This document shows positions 1 to 11,196 of a stretch of 64,000 bases of DNA, one piece after another. Source of the DNA: Tilletia caries. Lineage: Eukaryota; Basidiomycota; Exobasidiomycetes; Tilletiales; Tilletiaceae. Below the pieces are notes generated by a model, which ran no database searches, was not told the origin of the DNA, and saw only the letters and a list, made by a program, of their open reading frames with translations. The DNA lies in assembly GCA_032718865.1 (NCBI GenBank), contig JALUTQ010000004.1:1054001-1118000 (forward strand), given 5' to 3'. Both the position numbers and the translations under genes were made by a program. Position 1 is the stretch's first letter. The number at the start of each line of letters is the position of its first letter.

Positions 1-703
1 CCATCATATGCTCGACTCTGACCAGGCGGGCTCGGAGCGCTGTTGTGCCCCTGTACTTTCCCCAACAAGAAGCCAGATGCGAGCCGACAAGTCTTCTTAC
101 CGGCTCCGGCGCCATGCGCATCCCCTCTTTGACCGTCGAAGACATGAGCCTGCATTTCTGCTTCCTCCCGAACATTCTTATATCCCAATACTACGACTCT
201 CTTCCTCGCGCAGCTGCGCGCAATACTATCTGTATGCATTGGGCGTTCTACGAGCTGAAAGCAGGTGTCTTTTCTTACGAGTGAAAGGGTAGGCGGGAGT
301 TGAGGAGTGAGGGTGACCTTAAGAATCAGGATCAATCAGCATGTTCAGCTTCAAGGTGCTGCCTCGGACTCTCGAATCTGTCCCTGCGCCCACAGCAACC
401 AGCACAGCGCTCAGCCGGAGACATACAGATGCGTATGAACGAGGATCTGTGCCATGTTTGTTGGGTGGAGAATGACCTGGGCTGCTGTGAAGCTCGAGAG
501 GCAGGAAAGGAACACGGGCGCGCGGCAACGGCTCTGGAAGCTCGAGAAGACAACTTGAGCAGCTCTGGCGCGGCGGAACAGGAAGCTGGGACCTCTGGCT
601 CTACTCTCAGCCGGGTCGGGTCTTTACCTGAACGTTGTGTGCAGTGTGATTGAAGAACAAGCGGAAGATGGTGAGGAATTCCATAGCTCATGCTCTGCCA
701 ACA

Positions 704-712
704 TTTCCTGCT
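704..712. repeat. Left target-site duplication of the nested MITE
   Basis: The 9-mer TTTCCTGCT is repeated exactly at 1658-1666 and present once at the uninterrupted site in copy 2. Confidence 0.85.
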
Positions 713-1657
713 GGGCGTTTCTAATGGCCGCCCCGGGGCGGCCCTCCAATTGAGCCCGCCCCCCCTAGCACCGCTGCTTTCCGAACCAAAAACCGCCCCC
801 GGTCTTCATAGCGTGATCACCAATCACCAACTACACTCTAACGTGTTTCGGCCGTGTCGGTGGACAGGGCATCGCCTTCGCCGTGAGTGTGGAGGGCGCG
901 TCGGATCGCGCGTGTCGCGTGTTGCGGAAGCCCAGACCACCTCATCTCCTCACCGCCTCGAATACGTGGCAGCTGCTGATACTTCATCTTCTTTCCCACC
1001 ACCATCAGCAGCTCCTTCCTCTCGAGTCTCGACTCTCACAACACGCGAACACGCCTCAGGTCCTTCGACAACGTTTCTTTCTTCCCACCCTCCACTCCCA
1101 AAACGATCTGCGATCGACACCCGCGAGCGAACGACACTCTTCCCCCTCCTTTCCGTCGTCTCTACCTCAGCGCGACACCCGAGCCCCTTTGTGGTCCCAC
1201 CCTCACCGCTCTTCTCGGTTCTTTCCCCCCTCTCTGGCTGCTCTCCCTTTCTCAGTTACCAGTTTCCCGTCACGTTTTCCCACCGTCTTGTTCCATGCTC
1301 TCTTTCTGTACCTAATCTCGAGAAGGGATCGTGCCGTCTCTCGCGGGTTTTCCCACCCGCCCGAGCGCGCACGCGTCGGCCGGGACCCAAAGCGGTTTCC
1401 GACGGCAGCAATGACAGCGCCGTCTTGCCCCCAAGAAACTGGATTGATTTACAGTGAGTTCAAGTGATCACTAGCGATCCCATAGCGCCCACAGCCGAAC
1501 AGGTGCGGAGGTGTCGATATGCGAGCCGTGAGATAATTGAGACTTACGTAATGATCATGGGGGGGGGCGGAAATTTTGAGGGGCATTGAAAGGTGGGGGG
1601 CGGGCTTAAGAACATTCTCCATACGTACCCGCCCCGGGGCGGCCTTTAGAAAAGTCC
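713..1657. mobile_element. 945-bp MITE with 28-bp TIRs and 9-bp TSD, nested in copy 1
   Basis: The direct repeat TTTCCTGCT lies at 704-712 and 1658-1666. Copy 2 has this 9-mer once, at the matching site (complement, near 36272-36280), so the empty site is visible in the window. The two ends are inverted repeats of about 28 bp with three mismatches (713-741 and 1629-1657), each containing the palindrome CCGCCCCGGGGCGG. A second G/C-rich subterminal inverted repeat follows (about 752-768 and 1596-1612). A 9-bp duplication with GG-starting ends fits a Mutator-like (MULE) non-autonomous element; that class call is inference. The 255-codon open frame across it looks like translated C-rich DNA and is not called as a gene. 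Confidence 0.85.
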
Positions 1658-1666
1658 TTTCCTGCT
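1658..1666. repeat. Right target-site duplication of the nested MITE
   Basis: This is the exact copy of 704-712, immediately after the right inverted repeat. Confidence 0.85.
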
Positions 1667-1899
1667 TGCGATTGCGATTTCAAAAAGTTCATTTTCAAAG
1701 GTGACCCAAACGGCGTTCCATACTAAGCAAACAAAGGAAACCGCCTTCCTTTGTTCTTGCCTCTTCGCCATGACTCTGACGATTGGCTGTAGGAGCGCTA
1801 GGCAATCAGACGGCCACCCAACATCCACTTGCAGCAGGGTGAGTCATACTGCGGCTCACTGATCACTGGCATTGACACTTGACAGTCTTCAAATGCAGA

Positions 1900-1907
1900 T
1901 ATAAAAG
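1900..1907 (+). promoter_or_regulatory. TATA box of the kinase-like gene
   Basis: TATAAAAG lies 166 bp before the start codon at 2073, outside the repeat element that ends at 1724. It leaves room for a 5' leader of about 130 nt. Confidence 0.5.
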
Positions 1908-2072
1908 ATCTGTGTCCCAACTGAACGCTGGGTCACCGCCCACCAGCTTCTCTATACCTACACATTTCTCCATCAATCAGTTCCAAATCAGCAGGATACG
2001 ACTCTTGCAGCCTGCTATTGATCTTCTGCTCTGTTCGCTCTGCTACATCACAAGTTTGCAACGACGACTCAC

Positions 2073-3725
2073 ATGCAATCAACTTTCAACGACGACTTCA
2101 CATCAATGTCCGGCCCCAAGTACTCGGCCAAGCTCGTCTACGGCAGCCTTCCGGTCGTGGGTGCCGCTGATCCCGTTAAGTCTCCACTACCGTACATCTC
2201 TCCATTACACCATTTGTGACTCTGACACGCTTTTTATCTTATTTTACTCTGTAGCTACCAGTTCCGGAGGCAGACGACATCCAAGTTCTTGGATTTGCCA
2301 TCAACGGTTTCAGGAAGGGTTTGCGACTCACCCTTGCCCACCGAGGCACCCTCTTCTACGTGGTTCTCTTTCGCGATGCTCAGTCGCTCGAGGCCGGGCC
2401 CAGCTTCTGCCAGCGGGTTTTCGACGGCGTCAAGGACACATGGCACACCGACAAGGCTGGCAAGTTCTGGAGCGACCGAAACAACTACTCTCACATGCAC
2501 GCAGGGTCCTCCGTCATCGTCCAGTTGGAGGACGAGCTTTTTGAGCTTGTTCGGGGAGCCCTTCCCCACCTCCTCGAACGCGCCACAGACAGACGTCAAG
2601 GGTCACTCACCGGCTCGCAACTCTGGGCCGAAGTCACTGCTGATGCCGACGCTGCAGGACGACCTCGCGTAACTCTGGTCGGTGACATCTTCCGCGAGCT
2701 CGTGCACAACGATCTCCCTCTGCTCTCCGACACCGACTTTCCGCACATTCCGCGTCATGACCTCAGCGCTGTCGATGGCTATATCGGAGTCATCACCGAT
2801 GCTATCTGTATTGTCGCGAGTCAGCAACTCAACTCGGTCCACAGCCACTAACTAGTACTCAAGACTATGATCGTTGCGACAGAACATCCAAGGAAGTTTC
2901 CGAGCCTTTATTCCTGGGCGAGCTCAAGGTCTGGACGAGCATTCCGCCATACCCCAACGTCATACCGGCTCCGCTCGCCTTGCTGACGGTCCCTGATCCA
3001 CAAACGTGCAAGACAATTCTGCAAACTGCGATGACAGCGATGCCAACACAGCCTCGAGGCTCGTTGGCTGGCTGCAGCCTGAGTTCGCAGACTTCGCTGA
3101 ATATCTTGCTTGTGCGGAGAAAATGAGCACCGAGTATCGGCTCAGGTACGCATACCAGCTGTGCTGCGGAGTTCAGCACCTCTTCAAGCATGGATTCTGC
3201 CACGGCGACCTTGGCTTGCGGAACGTCCTGATCGCAGGCTCACCACCAAACGACCGCGTGATGGTTATGGACTTCGAGCCGGTTGAGGGTTATCACAACA
3301 AAAATGGACCGACTGCTCCAGAGGTAGGTGGTTATTGGGTCGTCTTTACCGATGAAAGGGACGGGTCGACCATGTATGCTCACTGCGACGGCGAGCCGGT
3401 GTGGGAAGGTGGCACGATCTTTGTGGACTGGGAAAGCATACCGGAAGCCCTCGAGCGACTTATGATCTGTAACATCGGCTCGATGTTCTCTGCCCTCCTC
3501 AACGTCCGTGTCGTCTTCTCATGGGGCCCCAATCGCATGCACCGCGACATACAGCTCAAACAAGATGTGGTCGTCGGTGCCGACCCAATTTGTGATGCAT
3601 GGGAAGCTTCCTTGCCAGTCGATGTGCGAGAGCTCACTCAGCGCTGCTGCGCCTATGATCCTCGCGAACGCCCTCTGCTCGATGATGTTGTGGAACAGCT
3701 CAAGAAGTATGTCGATTCTCCCTAA
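2073..3725 (+). CDS. Protein kinase-like protein
   Basis: Exons 2073-2174, 2255-2819, 2864-3005 and 3059-3725 join in frame to give about 491 residues. The third intron could instead end at 3037 in the same phase. The C-terminal half has a kinase-type catalytic loop HGDLGLRNVL (HxDxxxxN pattern) followed by a divergent metal-binding motif, DFEP in place of DFG, and a C-lobe helix region ending in an R-x-x-L-x-D-x-V stretch typical of kinase ends. I see no clear glycine-rich loop in the N-terminal 250 residues, so ATP binding may be altered. Such fungal protein kinase-like folds are abundant in basidiomycetes and usually have no assigned substrate. The start is the first ATG after the TATA box, and a second in-frame ATG lies at 2106. 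The 44-nt intron 2820-2863 has a perfect CTAAC branch site. Confidence 0.7.
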
Positions 3726-3902
3726 GTATGTCTCATCTCGAAATCATCACGTATCGTTTACTTCTTGAATCTTCAATCCAATCTTCGAAAAGGTGGAACA
3801 TTATCGATACAGCAGGTAGCGTCTAAGGGGACTAGGCTGCACTGGTAACGACAAGAGTATGCAGGAGCCGGACGCTGGCGTGTTTCGCAGTGTCAAAGGC
3901 AT

Positions 3903-4589
3903 ATGAACGCAAAAGCAACTGGTTCACGCCTGCTTCGCTTGTCTACCACCAGAACGATACGCGCGTTCGTTCGTGCAATCGGAGACACCCACGATGCACG
4001 TATCAAGGTGGAAAGTACAACCAAGCCTTCAAAACAGAAAACACCCGGCTCTGCCTCTCCTACCAACGCCAAAGAGTCAGAAATTCAACGTCTTGAGGTC
4101 TTCTCCCGCAAAGAGCTCAGTACTGCCCTGCACAAACGTGGCGCTACTAGGACACCTGATCTCAGCGTAACGGTCTCGAGCTTACGCGAGCTTGACGAGG
4201 AAATCGCTGCACTAGACCCAAGCGGGCCCAAGGACGTGAACGGCAAGCCGGTGATGCCGCGCCTGGAGCGAATCATGTCCGCCGTCTCTCTCCTCAATGC
4301 TCCCACTCTGCTGATTTTCCCAACACTCTTTCCTCTCTCTGCATTAGACACAATGGCCCCGGCATCCGGTACGCGTCCAGACACCGATCTCGTCTCGGAC
4401 ATGCTGTTGCGCCGGTCAACCTTCAACCTTCGAGCCTCATCCTGCCGCTGCCTACCATCGAGCATGATTCATAGCACAGGGTGCCTTTCTGAGGCGTTCA
4501 CGAGGTACCTTTCGATGCAGATCGATTTGCGAGACACCGTCCCGGGGCACGCTACTTTTGTGCTTAAGGTGGAAACGGCAGCCGCCTAG
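3903..4589 (+). CDS. Hypothetical protein (weak)
   Basis: This is an open frame of 228 codons with no recognised domain. The middle part (about residues 60-125) is a plausible helical, charged segment, while the last 90 residues are Ser/Leu/Arg-rich and look less like protein. A possible intron runs from about 4282 to a TAG acceptor near 4346. It lies about 180 bp behind the kinase-like gene on the same strand. It could be a decayed 3' remnant or chance. Confidence 0.25.
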   Translation: MNAKATGSRLLRLSTTRTIRAFVRAIGDTHDARIKVESTTKPSKQKTPGSASPTNAKESEIQRLEVFSRKELSTALHKRGATRTPDLSVTVSSLRELDEEIAALDPSGPKDVNGKPVMPRLERIMSAVSLLNAPTLLIFPTLFPLSALDTMAPASGTRPDTDLVSDMLLRRSTFNLRASSCRCLPSSMIHSTGCLSEAFTRYLSMQIDLRDTVPGHATFVLKVETAAA

Positions 4590-5425
4590 AACAGAGCATC
4601 TGTGAGGCAGTGTGGACGGTGGCGGTATGGTAGCTTGCCGCAGACGATGTTCATCTGCCGGAGCGTGGATGCTTATTTGATGACTAGAGAAGAAAGCGTT
4701 GTGGAAGTGTGAAATCAGCTAACGTCCTCGAGCTGGATTTCGCAGCAGGACCGCAAACATGCTTGATCCTCTGGGAGAAAGCATGCCGAAGCGCTCAAGT
4801 CTGTATCTGATGTTTGTGTTGAATGATCGCCAACGTGAAGCGTGAATAGCGGACGCAATGTCCAAAAAAAACACGTTGCAATTTGTCTGCAAACAATGGG
4901 CATCGAAGACGTTACCTCCCTCTGTGTCCGATCGTTGTCCGTTCGCCTCATTTTGCGAGTCCTCGTCACCTCAGAAACGTTCAGCACTCCTTCTCACAAA
5001 CAACACTCCCTGCTCGTATCAGTATTGCGTAAGAGGATCTCAGTGCGGCCAAGTATGTAGGCAACTTCAACGACGCCAGTCATTACGACCTTCCTTGCTA
5101 CTACCTCCTCTCAGTCCTTTCTACCAGCTATCTCCGATGTAGCATAATAGGTTGAGGCGGAGCGAGCCATAAGCATGGGCAAGCCGTTATTTCAGCATTG
5201 CAGTAGAGACACAGGACATGTTGAAGTTCAGAAGTAGCCACTCCACGAAGGGAGGTAGTGTTGTACAAGGAAGAACCACAATGGAAAGGGCAATATCAGA
5301 CTTTGTAGATAATTGCGCGCGCTTGAGTCGTGGAAGGCTGGAAAATGACCGCGGTGAAAAACGACATACGGACCACGAGAACATCTGCGACCGGCTAGGG
5401 ATCGCACTGAATGAGTATCATCGCC
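4590..5425. other. Intergenic, nothing recognised
   Basis: Only short overlapping open frames are present on both strands, without motifs, splice-consistent exons or repeats that I can identify. The right end should hold the 3' UTR of the reverse-strand membrane protein gene. Confidence 0.4.
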
Positions 5426-7143
5426 TTATTCGATCTCGATGAGCATCGGCCCATTGTCTTGCACCTCCTGTCGCTCTTGTCCCTGTTCGATGTTCCAAAT
5501 ATTGTCCTCGTAGAACCAGAGCTTCTTCGCGCTCTGCATTCCGCCTTGTTGATACGCCGATGCCAGCATGAAGACCACCATGACGACCCACGTCATAAAG
5601 CCCCACAACCACATCAGTGGGGCAAGTTCGACGACGGCATTGGCTCGATCAGCGACCGATGGGAGGAAGAGGTCAAATAGCTTGATCGGATGCATGTAGG
5701 AAGGTACCCTCTGCGTTTGATCCTGCAAAAACAAAGCAGCGAGGATACCGCCCAGTGCACACATTTGCATCGCTGCAACAGCTGATGACCAAATGGGCAG
5801 TTCGAGTTTTGGTAGTTTGCTCGGGTCGAAGGTACGCAGAGCTCGCCGGTCGTAGGGGACACCAACAGTCATCAGAACCGTGACCATGACGTGTCCGATC
5901 CGGACAGAACCGTTGATGGCGTTGAGGTTATTGACTGGTTCGGGGATCTTGCCGTTTTTGTCGAGCGCAGGAGGTTGATGAACGATGGCCTTGATCGAGG
6001 AATCAGCGTCTGTGGCCTCCGTGGGTTTGGCAATGCGGTTTTGCTCGTCGTCGACGTCGCGGAGGCGAAAGCTCTCAAGTACCTGGTCGGCATCGTCCCT
6101 GAGGCGCTGGAGCTTGACCTCGAGGTCACCTTCGTCCTCAATGTTGTGCAGATCAAAGTTCCGGGCAGTCGCAAGGGTGAGGGCGAGTGGAAACATGGGC
6201 ACGAATCCGGTGTATAGGTTGAAAATAGCCTTCATGATGGACGAGTGGCTACCAACGGCGTCTTCTTCTTCCTTGATTGGGTCGTTCTGCTTGGCAGATA
6301 TCCAAACGAGCAGAGCAACCAAGCCAGCGGCGAGTCCAATCGTAAGGACCATTATGCCAACCACACCAATAACGAGTATCCGCAATGAAGCTCCTTGCGG
6401 CAGAGAGGATACCTGCCGGTACATGACCCACAGAAGGAAGATGGAGGGGAACAGCAAGCCCGTCCATACCGTGGCCAATCCCAAGACGACAGGTCGAAAA
6501 AGATCGAGCAATGTCTTGACCCAACCTGGCATGGACCGTAGCGAAGTAGATGCCTCGATGAAAACGTGCATCTGGGGCATCTTTTCGTTGGCCTTGCCAG
6601 ATGGTGTTCTTCGGAGCACATAAGGGCGGTATCGGAAAAGGAGGAAGCTTGTGAAAGGCCGGAAATAGCTGAGGAAGACTCCGGACGAAATCCCGCAGAG
6701 ATTGCGACTGCGAGTAGAGCCATCAGGTGTTGTCGTCATTTCGAGGATGCAGATGCTGGCGGCGATCGAAACGACACCATGCAAAACATTAGCGACGTAT
6801 CCGACGAAGCGTTTGCGGCGCGCGACCGAGTCCTCCGCATTCGCCTGCGTGGGTTCTGACTCCATGGGTTGGGGTTGGGGTTGCTGAGCATCGTAACGCT
6901 TCAATGCACGGCGGGCATTGATGGCTTTGCGAGTTAGACTGGGGACGGCCAAGCTGGCGAAGAGAAAGATGAGCGGGACAGTGGCCTGTGAGGAACGTTA
7001 CAAGAGGGTTCATGCGAAGCAAAGGTCAGCCTGAACATCAGAGGACAAGACTATTCAACAATGAGTGGAGCAGCTCAACGGAGACTGACCAGGTTGGAGA
7101 AGGATGGCTGCTGATCGCCTCCTTCGGTTCGGACTGAAATCAT
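5426..7143 (-). CDS. Multi-pass membrane protein, paralog A of a divergent pair
   Basis: Exon 1 is 7090-7143 and exon 2 is 5426-6985 (reverse strand), giving about 537 residues. The start ATG at 7141-7143 is chosen because exon 1 joins in phase and the same exon layout is seen in the neighbour at 7778. It has about seven to eight hydrophobic segments: one just after the splice, several between residues 60 and 260, and a cluster near the C-terminus. A charged cytosolic-type loop lies in the middle (around residues 290-350). It shares short landmarks with the neighbour: RRALxRYDAQ near the N-terminus, ARNFDL before the loop, and NGKIPE after it. I do not recognise the family. Function unknown; location is inferred to be a membrane. 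Confidence 0.8.
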
Positions 7144-7777
7144 CTCCAAGAAGCGTTCAGTAAGGAATTGAGCGAGCTGAGGTCGACGGGAACAGGAGGG
7201 ACGAAGATGATGAGGGAGGGAATCAGGGAAGCGGGAGTTCTGGAGAGAGGAAGTCCTTTCTGGGAAACTCGTTATCACGTTGTCGAAGATTGCGTCGGTC
7301 AGTAGTCTACTGCGGTGTGGCAGTGCTGTTACATAACAGGCAACCATATGTACGAGTAGAGTATGTATCATTACATACTAACTCGCGGGGGGGGGTGTAA
7401 GGGAAGTCCTGCCTCGATTATAAGCCTCGATCCTCCTCAGGCCCCAGGCTCCAACACTAGCGCGTTATGTGTGGGGATTATATTATTGGCGGCGTTCTTA
7501 ATTTATTGCGCATCGCCCGTCGGAATCGCCGGCAGTATGCATGCTACTGCGCATCGCTTAACGATTAGATATACATGTGAAATATGTGGAATGCGCTTCA
7601 GCAAACTGCAAATCACATCGTCCCAAGTCCCAACCCCCAACTACATTCATTTCCCTCATCTTCAATCTCTTGTCCCATCGCCCGTGAGCCGACTTTCTGC
7701 GACTCGACCTCCCGCTCTCGATTTCAGCAGCCGATTTTCACACCGCCATTCGCAAGGCGCAAGCTCCCGTGTCAGCG
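7144..7777. promoter_or_regulatory. Shared upstream region of two divergent paralogs
   Basis: These 634 bp separate the start codons of two paralogous membrane protein genes read outward, so both promoters must lie here. It contains a G8 run near 7388 and a long pyrimidine-rich stretch just before 7778, typical of fungal promoters. No clear TATA box was found. Confidence 0.5.
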
Positions 7778-9478
7778 ATGGACTTGACGCCTCTGGCATC
7801 GAAGGGAGCGAGGGATGTCCCTTCACCTTCCGCTTCGAGCTTGGTGAGTTGTTTCTCGTAGGCCACATCGCCCACAGCATAGACCCATCACCAACGTAGG
7901 CCTGGATCTCATTCGATGCTCGCTTCTTTGCAACATCAGATCTTAGCTCCCCTCTTCTTTCTCGCAAGTTCTTTTCTCTTCAGCCACTGGGCAGCCCGTG
8001 CCGTTGGAGTGCGCCGTGCACTCCAACGATACGACGCACAGCCGGCGCTGGTTGTCGCAACAGACGACGGAGAAGGCGAAGTCAAGGACGAGGAGGGACC
8101 GAAGGGTGGATCGTCAAAGGTCGCTGTTGGCCTCAAAACTATCGCGGGACGTATCTTGCTTCTGCTTGGCTACATCGGATGCCTCTTCGTCTTGGACGTG
8201 ACCGACTCGCACCATGGAATCTGGCAAGAGTTGTACGAAAACGGCACAGCACTGGCCGCTGGATTCTTCTTCGGCGCAGTGCCGGGCCTCGTCGAGGTTA
8301 GTCCACTTCACCGTACTCGCTGGTACGTGTTCCGCGAAGCATAGTACAAGCCCCAGACTCCGCAACTGTCGGTCAAGGAAGGGGGGGAAACCATCGTATG
8401 GTTCGCCCTGCACCGATTCGAGGACGATCCCACATCCATCCTCATCCTGCGCCTGCTCACGCTCCTCAAGCCAATCGTCGTCGGCTTAGTTACCGCCAGA
8501 ACGGGCCTGGTGGTTCCCTTCGTCATATACGCCAGTCTCCTCCTCAGGTTCTTTGCAGCCCCGCACGGTCGCTCCCTCGCAAGGTGTGTTGCTTTCTGTG
8601 TCCTAGTCTTGGCCGGCTACGTCGGCATCATCGGCACTATCATCGTGGTAGCGATTTCAACCGGTACCCGCCCGCCTGCCGTGCAGCTTGAAGACTCTGC
8701 TCTACAAATCTGCGACAGTAAGACACGGATCTGTGCTCTCGTGCGCGGAACGAAGCCGATATTACAGTGGATTCTGCCTGCACTTGAGATAGGACTCGTC
8801 ATCTTTTCTCTCGCACTCGTCTTGCCCGTCCTCAATGCTGCTCGCAACTTCGACCTCCTCGCCCAAGACAAAGAGATTGGAAACGGTCTCCATTCGCAAT
8901 CAGAGCCTGAGCGCAAAGATGTCGACGGGCTGGACTTCACGACGATCGAAGCCAAAGCGGCATCGGACGGCTTCAAGAGGGACGAGAATGGTAAAATTCC
9001 CGAGCGGCTCAGTCTACCGCACCGGGCACATAACGATTTGCCGACGCACAAAGCTGCCGTCCGAGCTTTTCAGGCTTTCTTTGCAACGGGAATCCTCCTC
9101 CTGCTTGGTGTGGGCAGCACATCGATTGGCGACAGTGTGGAGGCAAAGTTGGGGACTGTTCCAACGTTCTTCTACCCGATCACCTTACAAGGTCTTCTCT
9201 TCGACCCAAATGTCAAATACCATCGCGCAGCGGTGGAATCTTTCATCCTTCTTGCATGGGTTTGGGGTCTGGCCGCGTATTTCCTCGTTCTTTCGGCCAT
9301 CAGTTTTTCCGTCTATCGACGCGATGGATTTCCAGGCCTTCGCCGGCTCTGGACAGCCACCGATCCCATCTGGTCCAGTGGTCCCGTCAAGCCTGCTCCC
9401 GCCGCCAAAGTTTGTGCCCACTGCCACAATGGAAGACTTGACACGAGCGAGAAACCTCTCATCGGTTTGCAGGAATGA
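7778..9478 (+). CDS. Multi-pass membrane protein, paralog B of a divergent pair
   Basis: Exons 7778-7843, 7940-8296 and 8345-9478 join in frame to give about 518 residues. The first intron sits at the same place relative to the first hydrophobic helix as in paralog A, which supports the start. Hydrophobic segments lie at about residues 25-42, 85-105, 125-140, 185-205, 220-240, 290-310, 390-410 and 450-475. The landmarks shared with paralog A are RRALQRYDAQ, AARNFDL, ENGKIPE and a final Trp-rich helix. The tail has a CAHC motif and ends with a charged cytosolic-type stretch. The 48-nt intron at 8297-8344 is absent from A. Function is unknown; the pair probably arose by inverted local duplication. 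Confidence 0.8.
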
Positions 9479-10029
9479 CAACATCGAGTCTCCACTGCTT
9501 GGCAGCCAACTTTCGCTGCTCCTTCACTCTGTTATAGTAGACGACCTCTGAGGACTGCGGAAGTGGACCTTCTGTAGTCTCATCCATTATTTTGAGGACC
9601 TCTTCCTTCTCTCTGTCTGGTTGCTTCGCCTTCTACTCTGCTCACCATGTCGCGTCCCGCACGTACTTCAATTTCATCGTTGCCTTGCATAGAACATTGT
9701 GACTCTGGATCCCGTCGCTGCTGAGATTGGAAATCTTCGCATCTTCCGATACGACTGAGATGCTACAAGCTTCCTGCCTGCCTGACTGGCCGGCTGGTGG
9801 AAGCAAACACCTGTTGTGTGCCTTTCTAGATAAGAAGGTGAAGCTCCGTCCGTACGAGCGACCATGTCTCGTCCATCTTTTTGTTTGTTGCGTTAAGAAG
9901 ATGGTACGTTATTTCGGATTTGACTGTTTATGAGGTGTTCTGAGGCCAATGTCTCCTGGCTGGAAGAAGAATAGACCGGCCATTACGTTCAGGAGCATCC
10001 CATATTTCGTCGCTATTTCTCCTTATAGT
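9479..10029. other. Intergenic, nothing recognised
   Basis: No exon-like frames or repeats were identified. The left part should be the 3' UTR of the membrane protein gene. Confidence 0.4.
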
Positions 10030-10585
10030 TTACCGTCATCATCGTTTCCAATCCTGTCAGACACTAATCCTCTTCTTCCTATCCCATCAAAACTGGTCGA
10101 TAGACACGACGAAAGAGCGCCTCTAGATCGCTCGTCCTCGGAAAGAAAGGGGCTGCACGATCTAGTTCTGACGCATTACGTCCCGAGCATCTTCTCTCTG
10201 GCTTTGTTCGCAAATGCAGCGCCGACGAGCTTGGTGGCAAGTAATAGCGTCGTCAGTCGCCATACGCTCCGCTTGGAGGAGGCGGGAAGGTTGCATGGAT
10301 CGTTCTTCGATATTGATAATAGTGCAATAGGTAGTCTGGGTCGGGACAGGAGCTTGGATCGAAGTGGGAGTGGGAGCGGACGTTCGCGCGCGAGAGGTCC
10401 GGAAGTTCAGCAGGTCTTCGCGTCACCGCTGACGACGAAGACCCACCACACGGCTCGTCCAGCCGGCCCGGCCTTACATACTCAGCAGGATCTCGCCCAA
10501 CCACGCGTCCAGACGCCTTTCATGCCAGATCAACACGAGCTCGGACTCGAAACCGAGTGGCTTTCGCAAAAGGAATCGTCCATCT
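10030..10585 (-). pseudogene. Decayed copy of the 13.4-14.06 kb segment
   Basis: Reverse-strand sequence here aligns segment by segment with 13470-14055: the same intron-acceptor-like TGACAG, the same Trp-Leu-rich exon (IWHERRLDAWLGEILLS against TWHGRHMSAWLREVLLS) and the same Pro/Thr-rich stretch. Where the 13.5 kb copy reads through, this copy has in-frame TAG codons and a TGA, so it cannot encode the same protein. The distal end (10530-10585) overlaps the last exon of the cysteine-rich gene read on the same strand in another frame. Confidence 0.5.
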
Positions 10586-11196
10586 GGTCTGAAACAGTAG
10601 ATTGAACGTCTCCGCCTTCGTATGCTAGTGCTGATTCAAAGTGGTTTGCAACAGTAGAACTGAGCGCTTCCATTCCGTTTGGTTCTCCAGAACGTGCTGT
10701 CCGATTCGCAGTTCGATCCCACGTATGTTCAGGGCTTGGAGGCTGAGGAGTGTCGCGATAGGGTCCTTTGCTGGAGATGCTCTGGAAGCATTCATCGATC
10801 TTCTTAAAGACAGAGCCTTTCCATACATAGCACTTGCTGTCGAAGGCGCACTGTCAATCGGAGCTAAATTCAACCCTCGCTGGTGCAGTCCAGGCAGCAA
10901 ACACACGTTCTCAGAACGAGCGAAAGGACGCAATTGTCGTCGAGCAGTGTTTGGAACCGCAGACATCGTTCTTCGTTCTGAAAGCATGTGCAATTGGCGT
11001 TCTGAAGAGCGCAGATGTAGGTATCGCTCCAGGTCATATAGTCGCATAGGCCAGCGCAGCGTTCTTTGGAGAACTCGCAAGGTTTTCCAACGGGCAAGAG
11101 TCCGTGGCGAGATGGCGTCGAGAGGGACGAAAGGCAGTCGATTTCGGAGAGAAGTGCGAGGCATAGTGCCCACGGTCGCAGAGAAGACGTCCTCAT
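10530..11196 (-). CDS. Candidate secreted cysteine-rich protein
   Basis: The reverse-strand frame opens at ATG 11194-11196 with a short hydrophobic stretch (WALCLALLS), then a cysteine-dense region (spacing C-x6-C-x3-C, then CTC, C and C). An intron ending at the TTGACAG acceptor near 10854 joins in phase to a second cysteine-bearing segment (about two Cys in the first eight residues, then ECFQS) and a Ser/Pro-rich tail ending SSPSSC. The donor is uncertain (two in-phase GT sites, both weak), giving about 190-200 residues. High cysteine content and a leader-like start fit a small secreted, effector-like protein; this is inference. The competing frame 10625-11173 is also open, which lowers confidence. 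Confidence 0.4.

Larger units (their letters stand above)
1..1724. mobile_element. Inverted-repeat DNA element, copy 1 (cut by the window edge, contains a nested MITE)
   Basis: Outside the nested insertion at 713-1657, this stretch is nearly collinear, in reverse complement, with 36215 to about 37020. The last part (about 1667-1724) equals the 59-bp terminal inverted repeat found at both ends of the complete copy at 36215-37917, so 1724 is one true end and the other lies before position 1. The open frames here (for example the reverse-strand frame 332-691) recur in copy 2 but match no family I recognise, so the element is probably non-autonomous. No target-site duplication can be tested because the other end is missing. 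Confidence 0.75.

Noticed and set aside
690..1457. 255-codon open frame on the plus strand
   Set aside because: It crosses the left border of the nested MITE and translates C-rich DNA into Ser/Pro/Arg-rich sequence with no motif.
2820..2863. Reading the first long exon of the kinase-like gene to its stop at 2851 as the full protein
   Set aside because: A 44-nt intron with a CTAAC branch site joins it in phase to the segment leading to the kinase catalytic loop.
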